Shown: positions 8,607 to 18,314, counted from the stretch's first letter. The stretch: 64,000 nucleotides of DNA from CAZISM01 sp964541895 (GCA_964541895.1 CAZISM010000012.1:11026-75025), one strand, 5' to 3'. A program made the numbers and translations. The notes: generated by a model not told the origin, from the sequence alone.

Positions 8607-10725
8607 CTATTTCCCTGACAAACGGGGCCGACGTATTATCAAGCCGAAAGCCGGGAGCCAGAACGACACCCAGCGTTGTGCCGGCCGCTGCCCGGCCTTT
8701 AACCAGGACCGTTTTGTCCGCGATCGTAACATCGAGCACACAGTCGTGAAGGCGAATGCCGGTTATGGTGAGTGAAGGCCATGCTTTAGGCAACCTGGGT
8801 TGTAGGGCAAATCCGTCTGCCGTCGGCTGAAAGCCCATAAAACCATAGAGCATGATTTGCGGAACGAGAATACTTTCAAAGAATTCTTTGTCCAGCCCCA
8901 GACCGCCGGCGATATTGCTGCCCTGCATGGTGCCGCGGTCGGGATTATTATAATAAGCCCGATACCCTCCGGCGGCGATAATCTCTTTATACCAGGCCGT
9001 GATCTCCTGCAGACGCTGCCAGGCATCATCCGGTCCACTGGTGATTAATCGGGCCATGAGGTCATGAAAAGAAAAACCGAGCACGGCACCGCCGTCCTGC
9101 ACCTGGTATCCCCAGGGAATCCGTTCCGGATTGGACCAGGCCCAGTAATAGTAATCGATGTTGCGTTTGGTGGTGGAACGGGGGCCGAAACGCCAGCGAT
9201 AAATATCCGTGCCGGTCGACGTATCGCCTGCTATCTTGCGCTTGCCGGATATCCAGCTGCGAATGGTCCGCGCCTGTGACGGCGCAGCGAATCCATAATA
9301 AATCGCTTCATTATTTAAAAAGGTGAATCCATAATCATGGAGCTTGCCGTCCAGATCGACGGTGCCGAAACGGCCGTTCTTGTCATTCCAGAATCGTTTG
9401 CCGCCGTACGACTTAACCTCTGCGGCATGATGCCGTAAATCAACAGGATCGAACGCCTCTGCACCTGTCGCCACACACCATTGCGGATGGCGGACGATCT
9501 GCTCTTCCAGGTCGGCGAGATCCAGCAGGGCATCGTAATAATAGATGGTGGCGAGCGCATCTTCGCCGCCAAAAGGCAGCAGATCCCAGTAATTGCTGCC
9601 GACGCCATTGCCGCGGATGATGATTTTTTCGCCCTGGTCGTTGTAGATGACGCCGCTGCGGCCTTCATGCCCCGGCCAGGTGGTGTACACGCATTTACGC
9701 TGCCGGGTGCTGAATTCGTTCATCATGAAACGCATGGCTGTGCGGATGCGACCGATCTGACTGCGCAGAAAAGCGATATCCCGCGTCCACATGAAATACT
9801 GAACGCAACCGCGAATAAACGCCGTGTTGTTGACGTTGTGCCGGGTATCGCAGGCGGTATGAAAGGACTTTATGATGATCTTTGCGCCGGCGGGATTATC
9901 AAAACAGAGCCGCAGCCGGGTGATGTGGCCCTTCCAGCCCGGCACTCGATAAACCGGAATCATGGTGCGGTTTTCCACCTGTGTGGCAATGAGCTGTTCC
10001 GCCCGTTTCGGCCCCATGGGCAGCGTCGCCACCCATTGCCCGCTCTGGCTGGCAGGGGTGAAATAGGCCCTGCGTTCTGCGGCCCACTGTGGTTCTTCCT
10101 GCGTGATCCACTCTACATACGGGTTCGCGGTTTCCAGACCGCTGGCCCACCAATTCAGCCGCAGCCAGGGCAGGTTTTTCGCTTCGATGGAAAACTCTGG
10201 CGTTTGCGCTGCGGCCTGCGGCGCGGTCAATTCCAGAATCCAGCCCTTGTCGCCTATATCTCCTGATTTGGCGCCTGTAACCGTCCAGCCGTCCGTAACG
10301 GCTGAAGGCGCCTCATAGCCCGGGACACCGGTGCCGCGGAAATGCCAGCCGATGCCGCCTGCCTCCATCCAGCGCGGAAAGGGCCAGCCTTCTGCGTGGG
10401 CCGGACCGTCGTGCTGCTGCGTGTGGATATAGCCTTCGCTGTTCATGATGCGACCGCTCAGGGCGCCGGCCCAACGTGCGTTCATGGCCAGCGAACCCAA
10501 TCCGGAATCGCTGTCCGGCCACAAGGTGGCCATGGTCATCCATTCATCCCACAGCGGACTCAACGGACCAGCCGGCTCGTAGTGAAGCCAAAAGAGCGAC
10601 CGCAAGGCGGCCATGTCTTCGTTGTATCCAGGCACCTGAAATTGCGGGAACTCGTCCGGGATATCGGCGGCATAGCCGCTGAAAACAGCGACCCCCAACA
10701 GTAGAAGCAGACTCTTTTTGCGCAA
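8596..10725 (-). CDS. Secreted (alpha/alpha)6-barrel glycoside hydrolase-like protein
   Basis: A 709-residue protein with a signal peptide ('MRKKSLLLLLGVAVFSGYAA'). The middle and C-terminal parts resemble six-hairpin glycosidases: a helical toroid, aromatic and acidic motifs such as 'IYYYDALLDLADLEEQIVRHP' and 'NNEAIYYGFA', and a terminal beta-sandwich ('YGFMGFQPTADGFALQPRLP') like the tail of GH78/GH95-type enzymes. Exact family and substrate cannot be set. The start is TTG, made secure by AAGGAGG four bases before it. It lies 60 bp after the PQQ/methyltransferase gene and overlaps the next gene by 11 bases. Confidence 0.75.
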   Translation of the reverse strand: MRKKSLLLLLGVAVFSGYAADIPDEFPQFQVPGYNEDMAALRSLFWLHYEPAGPLSPLWDEWMTMATLWPDSDSGLGSLAMNARWAGALSGRIMNSEGYIHTQQHDGPAHAEGWPFPRWMEAGGIGWHFRGTGVPGYEAPSAVTDGWTVTGAKSGDIGDKGWILELTAPQAAAQTPEFSIEAKNLPWLRLNWWASGLETANPYVEWITQEEPQWAAERRAYFTPASQSGQWVATLPMGPKRAEQLIATQVENRTMIPVYRVPGWKGHITRLRLCFDNPAGAKIIIKSFHTACDTRHNVNNTAFIRGCVQYFMWTRDIAFLRSQIGRIRTAMRFMMNEFSTRQRKCVYTTWPGHEGRSGVIYNDQGEKIIIRGNGVGSNYWDLLPFGGEDALATIYYYDALLDLADLEEQIVRHPQWCVATGAEAFDPVDLRHHAAEVKSYGGKRFWNDKNGRFGTVDLDGKLHDYGFTFLNNEAIYYGFAAPSQARTIRSWISGKRKIAGDTSTGTDIYRWRFGPRSTTKRNIDYYYWAWSNPERIPWGYQVQDGGAVLGFSFHDLMARLITSGPDDAWQRLQEITAWYKEIIAAGGYRAYYNNPDRGTMQGSNIAGGLGLDKEFFESILVPQIMLYGFMGFQPTADGFALQPRLPKAWPSLTITGIRLHDCVLDVTIADKTVLVKGRAAAGTTLGVVLAPGFRLDNTSAPFVREIDEK

Positions 10726-10785
10726 GGTTCCTCCTTACATCCGGGTCGAAATGTTTTAGACGTTTTCAATCCGCACGCGCGGTCC

Positions 10786-13700
10786 TCACGAGCCAGGTAC
10801 GAACACAAACGAAGTTTGTACCGGATAGGCGCAGGTGCAGCCGGAACTGGATTCAGGAATCATGATCAGACCGCCGGCAGCGACGATGTTGATCCAGCAG
10901 CCCGGCCGGTTAACGCGGGTGAGCGGTGTGCCGCTGGTCTCGCCTTCTTTTAATTCGTACATGCGCGGATTGCTGCCGCGGCCGAACAGATAGTTGGCGG
11001 AACCGGACAAGCCGCCGCAGCCGCCACCGCCGCGATGCAGCTCATAGTTACCCTGCCGGCCGGTATGCAGGTCAAAACTATAGGGCCGCTGATAGACGAC
11101 GTCGCCGATGATAACCGGGTGTTGCCACTGTTCGCCGTGCTCGCCGCCGATGCGATCACCCTTGTAGCTGTTCTCCCATTTTTTCTCGCCGTCAGCGGCA
11201 CGAAAGGCATAGAGACTGTAATGGACGTTGGAGCCGACGTTATACGAACCGACCACCAGCAGCTGCTCCGGCGTATAACTGAGATACATGATCTGCTGAT
11301 AGGGAAAATGGAACGGCTTTTCCCACACCTTTGCGCCGGTCTGGCGGTTGAGCTTGACAATATAGCTTTCCCCTTCACAAAAATAGTCCACCCGCAACCG
11401 GCCATCCAGATCGCCCAATGCTTTATCATTACGACTCTCGACCAGATAGACATAGTCATCACCGATGGCGATCGTATTATTAAAGAGCACTCCGTTCCTG
11501 TAGCTCCACTGTATGCGGCCTGAATGGCGATCCATAGCAAAGAGGTAATCGCTGCAGATCATTTCGCGGAAATCGCCCTCCAGCTCATCGCAGTTGAGCC
11601 GGGCCAATTCATAAAAGGAGGCGCCCGGTTTTTTGCCGCTGCCGAACAGCTGTTCGCCCACGCTGGCGACGTATCCCCACTCACGGCGCTCGCCGGCGAT
11701 CAATTGCGGCGCTTTGTGCTTGCCGATGACCCGGCCGCTGTTGACGTCGATTTGCCAGCACTCTTGCTGCGCCGCGACATAGAGTTCGTCGTCGGTGACC
11801 ACCATCTGGCCGCAATCCTTGAGCGCACCGAGACGGCGCGATTGCGGCACATCCAGGCTCCACAGCGGCGTGCCGTTATAGGCGTCGACGGCCATGACCT
11901 TGTTATCGGCCGGCACAAAGACGCGGCCGGATTTGAACAGGGGCGACATGGGCCGGCTGTGGCGATTGATGATCTCGCGCGGTCCGGGTCTGCCGAACCA
12001 CTGTATCTGCATCGGCCCGGTCAATTCATCTTTGCTGCAGGAGGTGTTGGCGGCATCGGCATAGAGATGCGTCCATTCGCCGCTGCCGGCCAGTTCGCCT
12101 CGTGTAAAGCGCACCCATTCATATTGGTCCTGCTGCGTTTGCCAGCCCGTGGTCCCGGCCTGCGCCAGCCAGGCTTTGGCGCCGCTGTTAAAACCGAGAC
12201 AGACTTGACCGCCGAACGGTCGCAGAACCCGCAGCACTTCCTGCGGCGGCGTCGGCAGCTCACCCTGCTCCATAGCCCGTTCGGAAACGATCAGGTTGGC
12301 CATATAATCGGTAAACGGCAGGGCGTTCAATTTGCCCGGATAGATGCTGATGCGCTTGCCGTACAACCCGGTTTTATGCAGCATCTCGCGGCTGGAGGCC
12401 ATGTCATCCAGGTTGTCGTCTATGCCGACCACTGTCAAATCTGATTGCCTGGCCAGAGCCAGGGCCAGCTTGCCCTTGCCGCTGCCGAGCACCAAGCAAT
12501 AGCCTTTTTTTATGCCGGTCTCCCGCAGGATACGAGCGGCAGCAGCCGTATAGTCCGATTGGACGGCTTCGGCTGCTGCCGGTTTCTGTTGCTGTATAAA
12601 AGCCGGCTGTGGAACAGCCGCTGTTTTAAAGCAGTGGACAATACCCAGATCAGTGCTGACCACCAGCATGCCGTTTGCCACAGCCAGTCCATAGCCTTTG
12701 CCGCGTATGTTCCCCTGCCACAGCTTGCGACCATCAATGGCAGATATCGCGGTCAGGGTCTGATCGCCGCCGATATAAAGCACGTCATGGGCCAGAATCA
12801 TGGCATAGGATTCATCGATCGGCATTTGCCATTTGATGCCGCTGGACTGTTTCTGTGCCAGCAGATCGTCCAGTTCTGCCAGGCGATCGATCGCCTTCTC
12901 GATCTCCTGATCCAGTTTAGCTGCGTCATGGCCCGGTCGCATTTTTCTCTTTTCACGCAGATCCCAGATGTGTTCGGAAAGTTTCTCCCGCTCCTGCCGC
13001 AGTTTTTTATGGTCACGATAAAGATCGTGAAACTGGTTGCGATAAACGGCTGTGATCTGGCTGTCGGAACGAAGAAACGAAATCGGGCCGGAGATGATCA
13101 CCTGCAGGCCGTTATAGGTGACCATGGGATCCTTGCTGATCTTTTTATTGACATCCAGTTTGCCCAAATCGCCCGGGCCGTGGATGAGCAGGTCGTCATG
13201 GAGCAGGGTAAAGGTGCCGCCGGCATCGGATAGCCGGCCGACAAGGCGACCGTCGTTTCTGTCGAAAATCACCGGCGCGGTTCGACCGGTGGGGACGTAC
13301 AGTTTGTTTTTCGACGCCAGCAGATAGCCCTGGGGGGAGACATCGAGGTTCTTGCGCACCCAGCGGACCGCCCCATCTGCGGGATTCAGATCATACAGCT
13401 CCACCCCTTCATCCGGAAAAAGCCCTGTTAAAAACTGCAGGTGGTCTTTTTCCACCACCAGACCGGTGCGAATGGGTCGATTGGAGATGATGCGTTCGTT
13501 GCCGGGAATCAGACGCAACGGCTCGGCTCGCTGCCATTTCCAGAGCAATTGACCAGTCTCTGCCTGCAAACAATAGGCTTTGCCGTCGTCAGACGCAAAG
13601 TAGAGTTTGCCGTCATGCCAGGCAGGCGCCAGCCGGACCGGGGCGTCGGCGGCAAAATCCCACTTTATAGTTCCGGAAGCCGCATCCAGCGCATAGACCC

Positions 13701-14195
13701 GATCGTCGGCAGAGGAGGCAAAGAAAACAGCGCCATCGGCGACGATGGGATGAAAGGCGTTGTCATAGGTGACGCGCGCTTTCAGATCCGGTTTGCGGTG
13801 CCAGTAATCGGTTTTCGCCGGTTCCGGCCAGGCCGGCTGCGGCGCATACAGCGTTTGAAAGGTCCAGGCAGCATGCAACGGCAGCTGCAACCGCTCCCGG
13901 GTCACACCGCTGCGATAATAGTCGTGCTGATAGGTAGGCCAGTTTTCAGCANNNNNNNNNNNNNNNNNNNNNNNNNNNNNNNNNNNNNNNNNNNNNNNNN
14001 NNNNNNNNNNNNNNNNNNNNNNNNNNNNNNNNNNNNNNNNNNNNNNNNNNNCCGGGTCACACCGCTGCGATAATAGTCGTGCTGATAGGTAGGCCAGTTT
14101 TCAGCACACAGCATGTTGCTCACCACCAGCAAAAATAGCATGGCCGCTCTGCGTCGCCATGGCCGGTAATAACTATAAGCACTTTGTCGGTTCAC
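10786..14195 (-). CDS. PQQ-like beta-propeller protein with internal methyltransferase domain (interrupted only by a scaffold gap)
   Basis: As assembled the gene is split by 100 N. Removing the N run and one copy of the flanking 55-bp duplicate leaves 3255 bases in one frame, giving 1084 residues. The restored start is GTG at 14193-14195 with AGGAG five bases upstream, then a signal peptide ('AAMLFLLVVSNMLCA') and 'ENWPTYQHDYYRSGVT', the standard opening of exported PQQ-propeller proteins. Order (restored numbering, approximate): propeller blades 30-330 with 'VYALDAASGTIKWDF'; a charged coiled coil 337-400; more blades; a class I methyltransferase domain 495-625 with 'VLGSGKGKLALALA' and 'VVGIDD'; a second propeller to the end. 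The tail contains 'SSGCTCAYPVQTS'. The role is unknown. Confidence 0.85.
13897..13951. repeat. Left copy of 55-bp scaffold-overlap duplicate
   Basis: These 55 bases are identical to 14052-14106 and abut the N run exactly. An overlap of exactly 55 bases at both contig ends is what a k=55 de Bruijn graph assembler leaves, so this is one genomic copy shown twice. Confidence 0.93.
13952..14051. other. Scaffold gap of exactly 100 N
   Basis: A run of exactly 100 N is a placeholder length. Because both flanks carry the same 55 bases and collapsing them restores one reading frame through the PQQ-propeller gene, the gap probably hides no sequence at all. Confidence 0.93.
14052..14106. repeat. Right copy of 55-bp scaffold-overlap duplicate
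   Basis: This is the second copy of the 55-bp sequence at 13897-13951. It encodes 'HDYYRSGVTR' of the propeller protein on the minus strand. Confidence 0.93.
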
Positions 14196-14290
14196 GACCT
14201 CTCCTGGTTCGAGAAGGATACTTTTTGCATAACCGGTTAAATTAAGAGATTTATTCATTATGCACAACGAAAAACCTTGGCACAGGGTGA

Positions 14291-15418
14291 TCACGTTTCT
14301 TCGGCGGCGCGAACAAAATAGGTGTCAATGATCTCCATAATGGCTCGTTCCTGTTTGTCGGCCGTGTCCCAATAGTTGCCCTGGTAAGGCGGATTGGCAG
14401 TGGTGACGACGATCAACTGCAGATCCGGCACCATGACGATGTATTGCCCACCGTGTCCGAGCGCAAAGAAAACCGTATGGCCGCTCAACGTGCCGCACCA
14501 CCAGTGATAGCCGTACCCCGGACTTGACAAAACACCCCACGGCTTAAAACCGCTATAGAACGGCCGGATTGATTGTTCTGCCCAGGCCCTGGGAACGATC
14601 TGCCTGCCACCGGCTTGACCGCCATCCAGATAGAGTTGGCCGAACCGCACCATATCTCTGGGGATAAAATACATATTGTTGCCGCCAAAATAGACCCCCT
14701 GCGGGTCACGATCCCAGCGTTTGCAGACGATGTTCAGCGGCGTAAAAAGATTACGGACGCCGAACTCCAGACTGGACTGTTTGGCCGCACTGGTCAGGAT
14801 CGCAGAGAGCAGATGGGAAGAGAAGGTGAAATAGGAATATTTCTCGCCGGGATTGGTTTTCAGCGGCAGGTCCAGAGTTTTCTGCACCCAGTTGCTGGAG
14901 GAGGCCACGGTTTCGTAAAGTATCTGATCAGAGTCATAACCGGCAGTCATAGTCAAAAGGTGCTTGATGGTGATTTCCTGTTTTCGCGGCTCCAGAGTCC
15001 GCAGATCATAATTGGATAAATACCGGGTCATAAGATCGTCCAGGCCGAGCAAGCCCTTATCCATGGCAATGCCCAGCATCGCAGACAGGATGCTCTTTGA
15101 AACAGAATGCACTATGTGCTCCCTGCCCCGTTCAAATCCGTTATAGTACATCTCGGCGACGAGTTGGCCGTTGCGCTGCACTAAAAGCGCGTCGACGTAC
15201 CCCAACTTGCCGGCTTGCAGAAAGCCCATGGACATCAACCGGCTGTTCATCCGGTGACCGGCCGGATCCAGTACCTGCCACTGGGATGGCACGATGGCTC
15301 CGGCGCTACCCAATGGCTCTTTGCTGGTCCGACAGGCCGACAACACGAAAAGCGATACCAGCATCATGAGCGGGTATAGGTACCATCGCCGCTTTGTGCA
15401 GGTCGACGGAATTCGCAT
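14291..15418 (-). CDS. Lipoprotein serine hydrolase of the class C beta-lactamase / NylB-like family
   Basis: A 375-residue exported lipoprotein: 'MRIPSTCTKRRWYLYPLMMLVSLFVLSAC' carries a basic n-region and a lipobox (LSAC). The nucleophile motif SxxK is 'SVSKSILSAMLG'. The tyrosine motif reads 'YSYFTFSSHLLSAIL', resembling the region of 6-aminohexanoate-dimer hydrolases except that YxN is YSY. The third motif is 'GHGGQYIVMVPD'. Family members act as esterases, amidases or peptidases rather than antibiotic-resistance enzymes. GGGAGG four bases before the ATG at 15416-15418 fixes the start; an ATG four codons upstream is less likely. It heads a same-strand cluster with the PQQ/methyltransferase gene 95 bp downstream. 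Confidence 0.9.
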   Translation of the reverse strand: MRIPSTCTKRRWYLYPLMMLVSLFVLSACRTSKEPLGSAGAIVPSQWQVLDPAGHRMNSRLMSMGFLQAGKLGYVDALLVQRNGQLVAEMYYNGFERGREHIVHSVSKSILSAMLGIAMDKGLLGLDDLMTRYLSNYDLRTLEPRKQEITIKHLLTMTAGYDSDQILYETVASSSNWVQKTLDLPLKTNPGEKYSYFTFSSHLLSAILTSAAKQSSLEFGVRNLFTPLNIVCKRWDRDPQGVYFGGNNMYFIPRDMVRFGQLYLDGGQAGGRQIVPRAWAEQSIRPFYSGFKPWGVLSSPGYGYHWWCGTLSGHTVFFALGHGGQYIVMVPDLQLIVVTTANPPYQGNYWDTADKQERAIMEIIDTYFVRAAEET

Positions 15419-15763
15419 ACAGCCTCCCACAGAGATAGAACATCCGGCACCAACATTTCCGCACCTGATCCCCTGATTGATTCAAACTCTTCCAATATAG
15501 GGATTTTTCGCCATGGCAGCAATCATTTCATAAGCAGGCGTGAAAAATAGGTTAGAAAATGGTTGCGTGGAGATTAAGCTCGAGGTATATTGTTGTGTTT
15601 ATAGTGCTTTTCGCACAAAACGGTCAAACATTTATAACGCCGAAACATGGTTGGCTCTATCAATTCATTTCGGTCATTACCCACTGCTCGAACATGAGCG
15701 CTATGTTCTGACCTCGGACCATTCGGCTATCCTTGCACTGGATGAACAAACCATGGGACACCT
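15419..15763. other. AT-rich divergent intergenic region
   Basis: This 345-bp stretch separates two divergent secreted-protein genes and is visibly more AT-rich than its surroundings. An open frame at 15540-15767 (75 residues) has no ribosome binding site or family character, so I do not call it. The region should hold promoters for both flanking genes. Confidence 0.6.
15563..15591 (+). promoter_or_regulatory. Candidate promoter for the propeller/toroid gene at 15764
   Basis: TTGCGT (15563-15568) and TATATT (15586-15591) are separated by exactly 17 bases. The -10 matches sigma70 at five of six positions and the -35 at three. The same TTGCNT-N17-TATATT layout recurs upstream of the oxidoreductase at 50756. 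It implies a leader of about 165 bases. Confidence 0.3.
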
Positions 15764-18046
15764 ATGAAACGACCATCTCTTATTTTCCACCTTGCGTGCC
15801 TGATCGCGATCGCGGTCAGCAGCGGGCACTCGCTCGCAGCCGTAACCGGTGCGCGCGAGACGTTTATGCAGGACCAAGCCGCGTCGGTCACAGTAGGCCG
15901 TGAAGCGCCGGGAACGGCGATATACGCACTCGCCGTTGGACCCGAAACCGCGCTCGTGGTCGCCAGCGAAAACGGTCTCTGGCAACAGAGCGCTGCCACC
16001 TGGCAAAAGCTGGCCCCGCCGCCGTTTCCAGTTCGAAAAATGGCTGCTGACAAAAAGCTGTTGTGGATTGCCAATGGCAGTACGGTTGCCTGTCGCAGGG
16101 ACGACCGCTGGCAGCAATACCGCCTGCCTGAAAACAGCGCGGTCACGGCTCTGTGCCCTGTGCAAGAGTTCTGCCTGGTGGCAACCACGTCCGGCCTGTG
16201 GCGCCTGGCGGGCGGAACATCTGTTCGCTTGACCAAAGAGAACATCAGCGTGCTCTCTTGCGCGGTTTTGCAAAATCAGATCATCATCGGCTGTGAACAG
16301 GGCCTGTTTTCTGCGCCGCTTTCCCGGAACAAGACCCTCGTCCTCTCGCCTCTTTATCCAGCAGACCAGACCTATAGCTGGTGGCCGCGCCAGGTGACAG
16401 CGCTGACCTCGAATGCACAAGGGTTGTGGCTCGGCTGCCAGGGCGGCGCCGCCAGGCTCGCAGACGGACAATGGACGCTGTTTGCCGGCCAGGAGGGACT
16501 GCCCTATGATCACTTTACCTGCGCCGCCATAGCCGCTGACGGCGCAGTCTGGTTCGGCACCGAGCAGGGCCTCTGTCGATTCGACGGCCGGCGCTGGGCG
16601 TATCGCGCCTCCAGGCGTTGGCTGCCCGATAACCGGGTCAATGCCATCGCCGCCACGCCGGATGGCTCGGTCTGGATTGCCACCCGCTCCGGCCTGGTCT
16701 GTTTTCGCTCGCAACCGACCACACTCGCGGACAAGGCGGCAACATTCGAACAGATTATCGAGCAGCGGCACACGCGCATGGGATTCATAGTCCGCAGCAC
16801 GTTGAAGCAAGAGGGTGACTTTAGCACCGCCTGGATCAACCATACGGATAACGACGGACTGTACACCGCCATGTACGGCGCCGCCGAAGCCTTTCGCTAC
16901 GGTGCCGGCAAAGAGCCGCAAGCCAAGGCCAGAGCCGAACGCACCTTCAAGGCGTTAAAGCTGCTGACCGATGTTACGGGCATTCCCGGCTTTCCGGCGC
17001 GGTCGGTCATTCCGGCCGACTGGTCGCCGAATCCCAACGAAAAGATGACACCCCAGGTCAACCGGCAGTTAAAAAACAGCGATCCGCTGTGGAAAGAGAT
17101 CTATCCGCGCTGGCCGAAAAGCAAAGATGGCCGCTATCTGTGGAAATGCGATACCAGCTCGGACGAAATCTGTGGCCACTATTTTTTCTACGCTGTCTAT
17201 TATGATCTGGTGGCGGAAACTGAAGAGGAACGACGGCCGGTTCGTGCGCTGGTCAAAGCCATAACCGACCACATCGTCGATCACGGCTACAAACTGGTGG
17301 ATTGGGACGGACAGCCCACACGCTGGGCCAACTGGTCGCCGGAATATGTCAACGCTCCTGAGGGCTGGGCGGACCGCGGTTTGCAATCCATGGAGATCCT
17401 CTCCTTCCTCAATGTAGCCCGTCACATCACCGGAGAAGAAAAGTATCTGCAGGCCGCGCACTATCTGTGCCAGGAACACTCGTATCACATCAATGCGATT
17501 TCGGGACGCGCCGTGTTTCCACCCAATCTCGTGGTGCCCTGGGACAACAACCTGGCGTTTCTCAGCTATTATGGTCTGTTGAAATATGAAAAGAATTCCG
17601 ATTTGTTGAAACTGTGGCAGGCCAGCATCGAGCGGAACTGGCTTTTCGCCAGCAGGCAGAACGATCCCTTTTTTACCTTTGTCTACCGCATCTTTAAGCC
17701 GGATCAAGCCAGCCCCATACTGGAAGCCACGTTACCCGACATCAAGGACGCCATGGACAATGCCATAGGCACCTTGTGCGCAACGCCGCAAATTTTGCTG
17801 GGATGGGAGATGAAGAACAGCCATCGCCTGGATGTGGTTCTGGACAACACGCCCGGGCAACGGCCGCATTATGGTTGGTCGGTTTCAGGAAACGCCTTGC
17901 CCATTGACGAACGCTGTCACATCCGCATCAACAGCGACCATTTCAATCTTGATCATGAGCAGGGCGGCGGATTCTGCGAGTATGAAGGAACCCTGTTTTT
18001 GCTGCCTTATTATATGGCGCTCTATCACCAGCTGCTGCAAAACTGA
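15764..18046 (+). CDS. Secreted regulator-type propeller fused to an alpha-helical toroid domain
   Basis: A 760-residue protein with a signal peptide ('MKRPSLIFHLACLIAIAVSSGHSLA'). Residues about 50-320 form propeller repeats of the two-component-regulator type, for example 'AIAADGAVWFGTEQGLCRFDGRRW' shortened to the 'DGxVWxGTxxGLxRFDG' pattern. Residues about 330-760 look like an (alpha/alpha) toroid, as in glycosidases and lyases ('WANWSPEYVNAPEGWADRG', 'NHTDNDGLYTAMYGAAEAFRYG'), but no catalytic pair can be assigned. It is the only plus-strand gene in the left half of the window. The ribosome binding site is weak (GGGACACC). A secreted carbohydrate-active or binding role is a guess from architecture. 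Confidence 0.8.
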   Translation: MKRPSLIFHLACLIAIAVSSGHSLAAVTGARETFMQDQAASVTVGREAPGTAIYALAVGPETALVVASENGLWQQSAATWQKLAPPPFPVRKMAADKKLLWIANGSTVACRRDDRWQQYRLPENSAVTALCPVQEFCLVATTSGLWRLAGGTSVRLTKENISVLSCAVLQNQIIIGCEQGLFSAPLSRNKTLVLSPLYPADQTYSWWPRQVTALTSNAQGLWLGCQGGAARLADGQWTLFAGQEGLPYDHFTCAAIAADGAVWFGTEQGLCRFDGRRWAYRASRRWLPDNRVNAIAATPDGSVWIATRSGLVCFRSQPTTLADKAATFEQIIEQRHTRMGFIVRSTLKQEGDFSTAWINHTDNDGLYTAMYGAAEAFRYGAGKEPQAKARAERTFKALKLLTDVTGIPGFPARSVIPADWSPNPNEKMTPQVNRQLKNSDPLWKEIYPRWPKSKDGRYLWKCDTSSDEICGHYFFYAVYYDLVAETEEERRPVRALVKAITDHIVDHGYKLVDWDGQPTRWANWSPEYVNAPEGWADRGLQSMEILSFLNVARHITGEEKYLQAAHYLCQEHSYHINAISGRAVFPPNLVVPWDNNLAFLSYYGLLKYEKNSDLLKLWQASIERNWLFASRQNDPFFTFVYRIFKPDQASPILEATLPDIKDAMDNAIGTLCATPQILLGWEMKNSHRLDVVLDNTPGQRPHYGWSVSGNALPIDERCHIRINSDHFNLDHEQGGGFCEYEGTLFLLPYYMALYHQLLQN

Positions 18047-18050
18047 GGCA

Positions 18051-18251
18051 TCAGGCCCTGCGGCCGCCGCCGAGAACACGCGCCGGCAACAGGAACAGGG
18101 CGCGCACAAATTCGAGGACGCCTTCAACCGCAAAGCCAAGCAGTCGAAACGGCAACAGCAACAGCCACACCAGCGGATACAGGATCAGCGCCAGCAGGGC
18201 GATCGGCCAGCATATGATAAACAGGATCAGCCACAACAAAAATTTTGCCAT
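18051..18251 (-). CDS. Small two-helix membrane protein
   Basis: This 66-residue protein is almost all hydrophobic: two membrane segments ('FLLWLILFIICWPIALLALIL' region and 'VWLLLLPFRLLGFAVEGVL') and a basic end ('LPARVLGGGRRA'). AGGAG six bases before the ATG supports translation. The LLLLPFRL...LPAR pattern resembles small uncharacterised membrane proteins I associate with other members of this superphylum, but I cannot give a function. It is convergent with the gene ending at 18046 (4-bp gap). An inverted repeat at 18262-18299 abuts its ribosome binding site. Confidence 0.7.
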   Translation of the reverse strand: MAKFLLWLILFIICWPIALLALILYPLVWLLLLPFRLLGFAVEGVLEFVRALFLLPARVLGGGRRA

Positions 18252-18261
18252 CGTAATCTCC

Positions 18262-18299
18262 TGCGTACAAACCCTTATCTCTTTGTAATAGTGTACGCA
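18262..18299 (-). promoter_or_regulatory. Inverted repeat abutting the ribosome binding site of the small membrane protein
   Basis: TGCGTACA (18262-18269) and TGTACGCA (18292-18299) are a perfect 8-bp inverted repeat with a 22-base AT-rich centre. On the minus-strand transcript the 3' arm runs straight into GGAG. It may be an operator, an RNA stem affecting translation, or the 3' end of the upstream type IX gene, whose stop lies at 18315. Confidence 0.35.
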
Positions 18300-18314
18300 A
18301 AAGAGGCAAAGGGG

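Noticed and set aside
11524..12444. A 306-codon plus-strand open frame
   Set aside because: It is antisense to the PQQ/methyltransferase gene, whose propeller and SAM motifs are unmistakable.
13902..14294. A separate 130-residue gene spanning the N run
   Set aside because: It is the split N-terminus of the propeller protein plus a frame created by the duplicated 55 bp.
14291..15418. Antibiotic-resistance beta-lactamase
   Set aside because: The class C fold is shared, but the YSY motif, lipoprotein leader and similarity to NylB-like hydrolases point to a general esterase or amidase.
15701..16921. A 406-codon open frame on the minus strand
   Set aside because: It is antisense to the propeller/toroid gene at 15764, which has a signal peptide and clear repeats. 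The minus-strand product reads as Gly/Arg/Ala-rich noise.
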